DNA from: DASRHT01 sp035650355
GTDB taxonomy: Bacteria > Chloroflexota > Ktedonobacteria > Ktedonobacterales > Ktedonobacteraceae
Direction: 5' to 3'
DNA: 64,000 nucleotides
Assembly (NCBI GenBank): GCA_035650355.1
Contig: DASRHT010000122.1
Span: 1 to 64,000 of the forward strand
Shown here piece by piece: positions 50,968-58,683 of this stretch. The notes under the pieces were generated by a model. It did no database searches. It was given only the letters and a program-made list of their open reading frames with translations, and had not been told where the DNA came from. The translations under genes were made by a program, and so were the position numbers. Positions within the stretch are counted from its first letter, which is position 1. Every line of letters begins with the position of its first letter.

Positions 50968-53142
50968 TTATCCTCTCACATAGGTGACCAGCACAAAAAC
51001 AATCACCGCTAAGACCGCAATGCCGCCGAAGAAGCCGATCATGTACGTCTGCACGCGGCCCGTCTCGACCTTGCTGGTATCGCGTCCGAGCGTCGTCACA
51101 GCTCTGGCAGCTCCATTGACCAGGCCATCGATGATGTAGGTATCAAACGCCTGCTCGATATGCGAGATGCCAAGCACGACGTAGCGCACAAACAGATCGT
51201 AGAGCTCGTCTATATAGTAGCGGTTGTACAGGATGCGGTGCAGCGTTCGCAGCACTACATTATTTTGCACAACGCTATGCAGCTTCGCCGGTTCCACCCG
51301 CGCATAGAGCACATACGCTACTGCCAGACCTACCAGAGAGACCACCACGCCAATCCAGGTGTCAGGAGTGGCAAGCATCTGACCGATGTCCAGCGAGGGA
51401 GAGTTGGGATTGAGGTAAGTAAAGAAGCCCACCCAGTAGCCTGCAATAACCGAAGGGATGGCGAGCAGGATCAGTGGGATCGTAATCGTCCGCGGCGATT
51501 CGTGCGGTTCGCCCACGCCGCGATAGGTTCCACCCCATAGGCCGCCGACACGACCTCCTTTGCCGCCAAACGCCTGAATATAGGCCCGCAGCATATAGAA
51601 CGCGGTCAGGCCAGCGGTGCCGAGCGTCAGCGCGTATAGTCCCCAATCGCCGCGCTCAAACGTCAGCCCGATGATTGTCTCCTTACTGAAGAAGCCGGAG
51701 AAGAAGGGGAAGCCGGAGATCGCCAGCGTCGCGATCAGCCAGGTAATCGCCGTAATCGGCATGCGGGTAGCCAGGCCGCCCATCAGGCGCATATCCTGCA
51801 CCTCTTTATGAGTTGCGTGGTGCAGCGAATGTAACACGCTGCCAGCGCCCAGGAAGAGCAGAGCTTTAAAGAACGCGTGAGTGAAGAGATGGAACATGCC
51901 GGGGCCAGATTGCAATTCGGGACCGGCCACGCCCAGACCCACAAACATATAGCCTAGCTGACTGATCGTCGAAAAGGCCAGCACGCGCTTGAAGTCCGTC
52001 TGCACCAGCGCGATAGTCGCGGCGAAGGTTGCCGTGATTGCGCCAACCCAGGCCACCACTTCAAAAGCCGCAGGATCGGCTGCGGCGAAGAGCGGATAGG
52101 TGCGCGCTACCATGTAGACGCCAGCCGCCACCATCGTCGCCGCGTGGATCAGCGCGCTCACGGGCGTCGGACCTTCCATAGCCGACGGCAGCCAGACGTG
52201 GAGCGGAACTTGCGCCGACTTACCAATCGCGCCGCAGAAGACCAGGATCATCGCCACCGTCAGCAGCGTCTTATCCATCGTCTGCACCCGCGTCACCAAC
52301 TGGCTAAACTCGAAGGTGCCGGTGCTGGTGAAGAGGATCATGATACCGATGATAAAGCCGACATCACCAACGCGGTTGACCACAAAGGCCTGCAACGCCG
52401 CGTTCGCGGGCGAGGGGCGCTGCTCCTCCGGCTTGGCGCGTTTATTGATCCAGAAGCCGATCAGCAGGTACGAACTCAGGCCCACCAGTTCCCAGCCGAC
52501 GAAGATCACCAGAAAGTTGCGCGCAAAGACAATTACCAGCATCGAGAAGGCGAAAAGCGAGAGGTAGGAAAAGAAGCGCGCGTAGCCTGCGGAGTCCTCC
52601 ATGTAGCCCTGCGAATAGAACTGCACCAGCAGCGAGACCGTCGTTACCACCACCATCATGGCAATCGCCAGGTGATCAAGCTGGAACGCGACCACGTAAC
52701 TGGCAGAGCCCTGCACCAGCCATTCGTATTGAAAAACCGTAATGCCTTGAGGAGGAAGCGTTTGAGGATCGATGAGCGTACTGATGAGTAACACCCAGGA
52801 GTAAATACAGGCCAGGGCCATAATAGCAATAGCCACATAGCCGCTCACCTTAGCGCCCCTCGTCAGATACGGCACTTTAGGATCATCATCGTCATCCTGA
52901 CCATGCTCCCCATGATCGTCACCTGCCGACCCATGAGCCTCGACCGCGTGCGCATCGGCGTGCGAGCTTGTGGAATCGCCCTCACCCCCGTAGGGACCCG
53001 CTTCAGCGCGTCCTGCGCGATTTATCGCCTTCCCCGATTTATCGCGGCTGAGCAAATCCCAGGGGCGGGTTCCGAAAATAATCACAGCGAACGCCAGCAG
53101 CGGTGCAAGCAGGATCAATCCAGAAAATTGATACAAAGCCAT
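50968..53142 (-). CDS. nuoL: NADH-quinone oxidoreductase subunit L, with N-terminal insert
   Basis: 724 residues; typical NuoL is 610-650. Distal antiporter-like subunit with the long lateral helix at the C-terminus. Motifs: FVGWELVGLSSYLLIGFW with conserved Glu, GKSAQVPLHVWLPSAMEGPTPVSAL with Lys and His, KRVLAFSTISQLGYM. Between helix 1 (residues 5-25) and helix 2 (about 95) lies an insert: residues 33-52 are encoded by a palindromic repeat (GKAINRAGRAEAGPYG), and 55-88 is His/Asp-rich (HADAHAVEAHG, DDHGEHGQDDDDD). The insert is expected in a loop. Start ATG 53142 with weak GTGG site near nuoK. Confidence 0.94.
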   Translation of the reverse strand: MALYQFSGLILLAPLLAFAVIIFGTRPWDLLSRDKSGKAINRAGRAEAGPYGGEGDSTSSHADAHAVEAHGSAGDDHGEHGQDDDDDPKVPYLTRGAKVSGYVAIAIMALACIYSWVLLISTLIDPQTLPPQGITVFQYEWLVQGSASYVVAFQLDHLAIAMMVVVTTVSLLVQFYSQGYMEDSAGYARFFSYLSLFAFSMLVIVFARNFLVIFVGWELVGLSSYLLIGFWINKRAKPEEQRPSPANAALQAFVVNRVGDVGFIIGIMILFTSTGTFEFSQLVTRVQTMDKTLLTVAMILVFCGAIGKSAQVPLHVWLPSAMEGPTPVSALIHAATMVAAGVYMVARTYPLFAAADPAAFEVVAWVGAITATFAATIALVQTDFKRVLAFSTISQLGYMFVGLGVAGPELQSGPGMFHLFTHAFFKALLFLGAGSVLHSLHHATHKEVQDMRLMGGLATRMPITAITWLIATLAISGFPFFSGFFSKETIIGLTFERGDWGLYALTLGTAGLTAFYMLRAYIQAFGGKGGRVGGLWGGTYRGVGEPHESPRTITIPLILLAIPSVIAGYWVGFFTYLNPNSPSLDIGQMLATPDTWIGVVVSLVGLAVAYVLYARVEPAKLHSVVQNNVVLRTLHRILYNRYYIDELYDLFVRYVVLGISHIEQAFDTYIIDGLVNGAARAVTTLGRDTSKVETGRVQTYMIGFFGGIAVLAVIVFVLVTYVRG
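52987..53034. repeat. Palindromic repeat copy inside the nuoL coding region
   Basis: CGTAGGGACCCGCTTCAGCG followed by CGTCC...GCGCGATTTATCGC matches the intergenic element at 49318-49360 with one transition and a small indel. It is read through in frame as nuoL residues about 36-52. The outer 13-bp terminal repeats of the intergenic copy are absent here. Confidence 0.7.
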
Positions 53143-53146
53143 AGTT

Positions 53147-53467
53147 TCACCACTTCATCATATCTATCTCGCCTACATCCACCGTGTCACGCTTGCGATA
53201 GATCGCGATAATCATCGCAAGGGCAACCGCCGCCTCGGCAGCGGCCACGGTGATAATGAAAATAGCGAAGATCTGTCCGGTCAGGTGAGTCGAATAGGGC
53301 CTGACCTGGTCGAAAAACGAAAAACCCACCATTGTGATATTGACCGCATTCAGCATAATCTCAATGCCCATCAATACAGCAATAGCATTGCGCTTGGAGA
53401 TCGCCCCATAGAGGCCGATGCAGAAGAGGATGGCACCAAGCACCAGGAAATGATTGAGAGTCAGCAT
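53147..53467 (-). CDS. nuoK: NADH-quinone oxidoreductase subunit K
   Basis: 106 residues, three helices. MGIEIMLNAVNITMVGF holds the conserved intramembrane Glu (E36-type), and ITVAAAEAAVALAMIIAIYR the second, both on the proton path. ATG 53467 with GGGAGGA nine bases upstream; the longer frame adds seven residues with no site. Ends four bases before nuoL and begins four bases after nuoJ. Confidence 0.96.
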   Translation of the reverse strand: MLTLNHFLVLGAILFCIGLYGAISKRNAIAVLMGIEIMLNAVNITMVGFSFFDQVRPYSTHLTGQIFAIFIITVAAAEAAVALAMIIAIYRKRDTVDVGEIDMMKW

Positions 53468-53471
53468 AGCG

Positions 53472-53996
53472 TTAATCCTCCCTACCAATGACTATCGCGC
53501 CGACAATCGCCACCAGCAGCACCAGGGAGGCAACTTCAAAGGGCAGCACATAGCTATAGGTTGTGGGACTGTAGAGCAATTGACCAATCGCCACCACATT
53601 ATTAATGCCGGGCGGCAACTGTCCGGCTCCATTGCCCACGTTGGCGACCGCGCGCGGGCTATAGGCTGCGGCATACACGATAGTCGCGCCGACCAGAGCG
53701 CAAATCACTACCGCGATCCCCCAGAGCCTGTTCGTCGGGTTTGTTCTCGCCTGCCCGCCAATACGCGTCAACATCAGCGCGAACAAAATCAGGATCGTCA
53801 CCGCACCTGCGTAGATCAAGATCTGCACAATTGCAATGAATTCGGCATTGAGCAGCACGTAAATACCGGCTGCCATCGCAAATACCACCACCAGCGCAAG
53901 CGCGCTATGCACGATATTGCGCAACCCCACCACCGCCAACGCTGCCCCCACCAGGATGACAGCGAAGATCCAGAATATGAGGGTGGCTAAGTCCAT
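53472..53996 (-). CDS. nuoJ: NADH-quinone oxidoreductase subunit J
   Basis: 174 residues, five helices. Typical NuoJ parts: LIFWIFAVILVGAALAVVGL, NIVHSALALVVVF, AEFIAIVQILIYAGAVTILILFALML. ATG 53996 with GGAGGA nine bases upstream. First gene of this nuoJKLMN set; the next gene upstream is on the other strand, so the A-I subunits are encoded elsewhere. The shared intergenic region of 484 bases contains an inverted pair of palindromic repeats and must hold the operon promoter, not identified with certainty. Confidence 0.95.
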   Translation of the reverse strand: MDLATLIFWIFAVILVGAALAVVGLRNIVHSALALVVVFAMAAGIYVLLNAEFIAIVQILIYAGAVTILILFALMLTRIGGQARTNPTNRLWGIAVVICALVGATIVYAAAYSPRAVANVGNGAGQLPPGINNVVAIGQLLYSPTTYSYVLPFEVASLVLLVAIVGAIVIGRED

Positions 53997-54043
53997 AAAA
54001 ATATTCCTCCGGGTTATATCGGATATCGGATCGTTCTTCTCCG

Positions 54044-54328
54044 CGCTCGGTAGGGGCAACTCCCACGATGAAGCGGGGAGCTACCAGTTGCCCGGGAGCG
54101 CGGGACGCTTTCAAAGGTATATTCCTATCCTCGTTGATGATCTGTTATTATCTGCTATATAGTATTGTAGCATCAAGATGCGACCCGGAGGTCCGGGTCG
54201 CAGTGCTACAACGCGTGATGAGTCCATTAGCGATTCTAGCAAAACATCCGTCATGTGGCAAGGGGAAAATGTGCTACCGGGCAACCGATAGCTCCCCGCT
54301 TCATCGTGGGAGTTGCCCCTACCGAGCG
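54044..54328. repeat. Inverted pair of 42-bp palindromic repeats
   Basis: 54044-54085 and 54287-54328 are inverted copies agreeing at 41 of 42 positions (CGCTCGGTAGGGGCAACTCC at the outer end). Each copy is itself partly palindromic (GGGCAACT..AGTTGCCC). They frame 200 bases in the divergent nuoJ/pseudokinase spacer (53997-54480). That spacer shows no gene and no confident promoter. Confidence 0.75.
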
Positions 54329-54480
54329 CAGAGTCGATGTATCTCTACCGCCGTGAAGATACGTGTAAGTATATACATCCTACCTAATGGCCCAATCTCA
54401 CATGACATCTAACATGGTATGTATGCTATAATTTTCTCTAGAGCTCTAATCTTTTTGTGTAAAAGGCGTATTAAGGGGTA

Positions 54481-57219
54481 ATGAGCGTAACACGAATGAC
54501 TCCTAACTATAGTCAATCCAGCAGCCAGTGGTGTAACCGCTGCCATATTCCGAACCCACGCAACGCAACGTTCTGTGGAACGTGCGGAGAGCGTTTTGAT
54601 AAACAGAACAGTACACAATTACTGAACAAGGCCGATATCACAGACCGTTACCGTATCACCTCTCTTGTACGTCGGCGTCCCTATGTGCAACTCTTTATAG
54701 CCCTTGATCATCTGCGACCACAACCCGTGGTCATTCGCGATATCGATGTCAGTAGCCTTGATGAGAGCGGACAGGCACGAGCGCTTGAGGCGGTGCAGCA
54801 AGAGCATGATTTGCTGCGAAAACTCTGCATCCAGGATGTTATGCCGGTAATCGACCTGCGCTCCTTCCAGGGGCATCTTTACACGATTGCCGCCTGGCCT
54901 TTCGGGTTTCACCGGAACGAGCGCGGACAAAGCGACATTCCACGCTATACCCTGCAAGATCTCTTACAGAGCGGGATCGGCCTGCCCGATGAGCAAATTG
55001 CCATCTCATGGCTCTATCGCCTCTGCCAGGCCGTCGCACGGTTGCATCAGGAAGAGATTATTCTCGGTGATCTCGATCCCTACGCTATTATTGTAAGCGA
55101 TCAGGAATATGATGGGCTACCCGCACTAATGATCTCATGGCTGCCGCTGTCATTGCGGAACCTTTTACCCTATATATCGACAGCGACAAATATCGTACCT
55201 GCTAGTGTCACAAACAATCTACGCGGCACAGTAGAGAAACAGACTGACATTTATAGTCTTGGAGCTCTTCTCTACCTGTTACTCACCGGAACATCGCCCG
55301 AAGAGCCTCTTGTATCCACGCAGCATCTCTTGCGACCTTCACGCACCCTCACTCCTGGCATTAACGGCAACGTTGATACGATTATTAAGCGAGCGCTGGC
55401 ACTGAAGAGTGAGGAGCGATTCCAGAGTGCTGCCGAGATGGCCGATGCGCTGCTTGAACTCTGTATTGGTACGAGAGCGCAGCAGGCAAACAGTGTAAAC
55501 AACCAGTCCAGGCAAACCAGAGTCCTGAAACATCCCCCCATTCCTGAACCGGGTAGAAGCCCGAGTGCTGGTGATCATGGCGATGCTACCATTATTGCTC
55601 CGCTTCCACAGCTACGGCGTAAGATCACAAAAGTTCTTACCAGCAGTCTTAAAATGCGCGTAGCTCACATGAACGAAGCATCAGGAGCCTTAGCAAACGC
55701 AAAGCATCCCAATGAACCCCAATCTATTATAATCGAGGAATTATTCATGGGAACGGAACCTACAACGGAGACTGAAGCTATGCTCGAACCATCCGCAGCA
55801 AAGATGGAGACAGTAGTCGAACCTTCTGCCTCGGAGACAAAGACGGTGATGGAGCCATCTGCCACCGAAACCGGAAAAGGGCCAGTGTCCTCTTCCGCCA
55901 CGGAGATGGCTACTCCCCCTATCACAGAAACAGAGATGATTGTTGAACCTCCCTCTTCCGACGCAGAAGCGACGACCGACCCTCCCGTCCCAGAAGCGGA
56001 AGAAACGGATGACCCTGCTGGAGAGCCAGAGACGATCACCGGGCCGTTGCTCGCAGAAGCAGAAACGGCGGAGGCCGAATCAGCTTCTCTGGAGCAAGCA
56101 GCGGAGGTGCAAACAGCAACTGCGTCCTCCCCAGCACTGATTGAGATAGAAGTTTCGTCTTCAGAAGATGAAATGAACGAGCTGACTGAGAGCGTTATCA
56201 AGCTTCCTGAAGACGAGGCTGTTGTGCCTGCTGAGACCATTACCGGACCTCTGCTGCCTGAAGTTACCGCGCAGAGTGAACCGTCCAATGTTGAAGTGGA
56301 AACAGCGAACGAACTCTCCGAGCTGGCGGCAGAGGAGCCGAATGCTAACACTCCTTCAGCGCAGGTTGAGGAGCGCATTGAGCCAACGGTGCCGGCCACA
56401 ATAGAAGAACAATTTTTACAAGATGCTCAAGTAATCGAATATCCTTTAGAGCAGACGGTACCGCTACAGAATGGTCATACCGTTGAAGCGGCTCAGGACG
56501 TGGATGTGCAGGCTGAGGCTGTATCCGCGCCTGCGGCTGAACAAACGGCGATAGAGGCGGAGCCTGCTCAGGAGGAGCAGCCGCCAACGCAACCTTTGCC
56601 AGATTCGTCTGCTGCTACGCTACCGGATAGCGGCGCAATCTCCGGCGTGCATCCATCGCTGGTGCAGCGTATGTTAGGGCGAGTGAGCGGCGTACTACCG
56701 GCTATGGCGCGTCCGACGCCAAAAGAGGCAGAGACGCAGGAGGAGCCCCTGCTCAAACGCTTGCAACGCTTTGTGCTGGGGGAGCAGCAGCATGTCACCA
56801 CGGCGGCGGCGCTGATCGAAACGCCGTTGCGCATCCAGCCCAATCAGATCTATTCCATTCGCATCCATATGATGGGTCGCGATGAACCTGACCCGGGCTC
56901 TATATACGGGGGATTAAGCGCTGTTACGAAGGGCGAGACGGTCCATATTGAGGTGCGCTCAGCCCTCTACCGCAATTTTGCCTATATCGTGCAGCAGACG
57001 GATGTGACGATGCCGGGGAAGGGCTATGCTGCAGAAGTAACGATGCCCATGCAGGCGTTCACGCAAGGCCCAAGTGGACGGCGCGAACGATTGCACATCT
57101 TCTTCACGGATGAGGCGCGTCGTCCGCTGTATGAAAGGCCATTCGTCATTGAGGTATTCATCTCACACCTCGTACAAAGCGGGCGCGAAGGGCATAATGT
57201 GCTCTCTATCCCGTTGTAA
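54481..57219 (+). CDS. Zinc-ribbon pseudokinase with long acidic repeat region
   Basis: 912 residues. An N-terminal zinc ribbon CNRCHIPNPRNATFCGTCG (two CxxC) is followed by a kinase-like domain (about 45-285). It keeps the fold (ISWLYRLCQAVARLHQEEIIL, TDIYSLGALLYLLLTG) but lacks the glycine loop, has GDLDP instead of HRDxxxxN, and ISWLP instead of DFG, so no catalysis is expected. Residues 420-690 are low-complexity Glu/Thr/Pro/Ala (TETEAMLEPSAAKME, AETITGPLLPEV). A C-terminal domain (790-912, NQIYSIRIHMMGRDEPDPG ... VIEVFISHLVQSGREG) is unassigned and probably beta-rich. ATG 54481 with AAGGGG upstream. Likely a scaffold or regulator of Ser/Thr signalling; five bases from the convergent exchanger gene end. 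Confidence 0.72.
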   Translation: MSVTRMTPNYSQSSSQWCNRCHIPNPRNATFCGTCGERFDKQNSTQLLNKADITDRYRITSLVRRRPYVQLFIALDHLRPQPVVIRDIDVSSLDESGQARALEAVQQEHDLLRKLCIQDVMPVIDLRSFQGHLYTIAAWPFGFHRNERGQSDIPRYTLQDLLQSGIGLPDEQIAISWLYRLCQAVARLHQEEIILGDLDPYAIIVSDQEYDGLPALMISWLPLSLRNLLPYISTATNIVPASVTNNLRGTVEKQTDIYSLGALLYLLLTGTSPEEPLVSTQHLLRPSRTLTPGINGNVDTIIKRALALKSEERFQSAAEMADALLELCIGTRAQQANSVNNQSRQTRVLKHPPIPEPGRSPSAGDHGDATIIAPLPQLRRKITKVLTSSLKMRVAHMNEASGALANAKHPNEPQSIIIEELFMGTEPTTETEAMLEPSAAKMETVVEPSASETKTVMEPSATETGKGPVSSSATEMATPPITETEMIVEPPSSDAEATTDPPVPEAEETDDPAGEPETITGPLLAEAETAEAESASLEQAAEVQTATASSPALIEIEVSSSEDEMNELTESVIKLPEDEAVVPAETITGPLLPEVTAQSEPSNVEVETANELSELAAEEPNANTPSAQVEERIEPTVPATIEEQFLQDAQVIEYPLEQTVPLQNGHTVEAAQDVDVQAEAVSAPAAEQTAIEAEPAQEEQPPTQPLPDSSAATLPDSGAISGVHPSLVQRMLGRVSGVLPAMARPTPKEAETQEEPLLKRLQRFVLGEQQHVTTAAALIETPLRIQPNQIYSIRIHMMGRDEPDPGSIYGGLSAVTKGETVHIEVRSALYRNFAYIVQQTDVTMPGKGYAAEVTMPMQAFTQGPSGRRERLHIFFTDEARRPLYERPFVIEVFISHLVQSGREGHNVLSIPL

Positions 57220-57223
57220 TCGC

Positions 57224-58552
57224 TTACGAACCAAACAGAAAGACGGTACCGCCCATCATTGCATAGAGTAAAATTAAGAGTAGACCTTCCAGCCAGACGA
57301 GTTCACCATCCCTGGTGATCTCGCTGAAGAGGAAGGTCGCTAACCCCAGCACAGCCAGTTCAACGGGGCTGAAAACTAAATCAAGGTGCTGCGGCATCAG
57401 CAGGCTGGCGAGGATCAGGATCGGAGCTACCAGCAGGGCAATCTGAATAGATGAACCGGCGGAAGCGGCCAGCACCATGCCTATGCGCTTGTCCAGCGCC
57501 ATTGATATGGTGTTGAAGTACTCGGGGAGCGCGCCTATCAGGGGTACGAAGATCAGTCCCACAAATGCAGGATTCCAGCCCAGGATGGTGGTCATTGGCT
57601 CTATGGCCCCGACCAGGATCTCCGAAAGAATGGCAACGCCCACCGTTGCTACCAGCAGTAAGAGCAGCCCTCGCCACAATGGCGGTTTTTCCATTGCCTC
57701 TTCTTCCTTTTCCTTCTGGGGTACCTGATCTCGCTTCGCCTCTATCGGTGCTGCATCGGTTTTCTCTTGAGAAGAGGGAGCTTTCTCCTGCGTTATATGC
57801 TGCCCATGTTGCCCTGTTTCATGCTCGATAATGGCATCAATAGCAGTATCGAGGCGGCGCAGCACGCCACTTTTTCCCGGCGTCGCGCTCTGAGCCAGAT
57901 GCTTACGGTAGGCTAGCAAGCGCGAGAGCGCTCCGGCAGAACGCATGCTGCCTATCGGGTCAAGCTCATCCTCCTCCCCTCCGGTGCGATTGCGAACGCG
58001 GAACACGCTGAAGAGAATCGAAGCCAGGTAGCCCGCCAGGAGCAACATAGCAATAAAGTTGGAAAGCTCCCCTTCATGCGCGCTTGCCAGCGCCGCATGT
58101 GAACTGGACGCCAGGAACATCGCGACGGTTGGCAGCAACAGGCCGGCGACACAGAGCGCCAGAAGGGCTGAATACTGGCTCGCCGGTCGCGTCGGGAATT
58201 GCAGGCGCCCATGCTTGAAGCTGCCAACGCAGATCGCCACGCCGAGCACCAGTAAGGCATTGCCCAGGATCGTCCCGATAATAGACGCGCGCACAACATC
58301 TACCAGCCCCTGGCTCAGGGCAAAAATGCCAATAATCATCTCGGTGGCATTGCCAAAGGTAGCAAAGAGCAAGCCGCCAATACGCTCCCCGGTATGCTCT
58401 GCGATATCCTCTACTGCCTCGCCGATCAGGGCGGCTAACGGCACGATCCCCAGGGCTGCGACAATAAACAGTACTATTGGCGGCAGATGCAAAAAGTCCA
58501 GAACGGGAGCCAGTACGGCGAAAACCAGTAGCATATATAACCAGCGGGGCAC
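57224..58552 (-). CDS. Ca2+/cation:H+ antiporter (CaCA/CAX family)
   Basis: 442 residues. Two homologous halves of five to six helices separated by a charged cytoplasmic loop (about 195-280, EKAPSSQEKTDAAPIEAKRD). Alpha-1 repeat GNATEMIIGIFAL carries the conserved Glu; alpha-2 is GALPEYFNTISMA where most exchangers have GNAAEH. Exports calcium in exchange for protons at the membrane. The start is GTG 58552 with GGAGGA eight bases upstream. The stop is five bases from the convergent pseudokinase stop, so no terminator fits between them. Ion specificity is inferred from family. Confidence 0.9.
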   Translation of the reverse strand: MPRWLYMLLVFAVLAPVLDFLHLPPIVLFIVAALGIVPLAALIGEAVEDIAEHTGERIGGLLFATFGNATEMIIGIFALSQGLVDVVRASIIGTILGNALLVLGVAICVGSFKHGRLQFPTRPASQYSALLALCVAGLLLPTVAMFLASSSHAALASAHEGELSNFIAMLLLAGYLASILFSVFRVRNRTGGEEDELDPIGSMRSAGALSRLLAYRKHLAQSATPGKSGVLRRLDTAIDAIIEHETGQHGQHITQEKAPSSQEKTDAAPIEAKRDQVPQKEKEEEAMEKPPLWRGLLLLLVATVGVAILSEILVGAIEPMTTILGWNPAFVGLIFVPLIGALPEYFNTISMALDKRIGMVLAASAGSSIQIALLVAPILILASLLMPQHLDLVFSPVELAVLGLATFLFSEITRDGELVWLEGLLLILLYAMMGGTVFLFGS

Positions 58553-58683
58553 TGCTATTCCTCCAGACCATTACTCAAACTTTTGCTGCGACGCATCTCA
58601 ATGGTATACGTACAAGCGGGTCATTTGGGTATGTTTTTTGCTCTAAGTCCCATCTATTGCGGCCAGGGTATCGACTCCATCGT

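Noticed and set aside
52144..52791. 215-codon plus-strand frame opposite nuoL
   Set aside because: Arg/His/Asp-rich antisense translation without family similarity.
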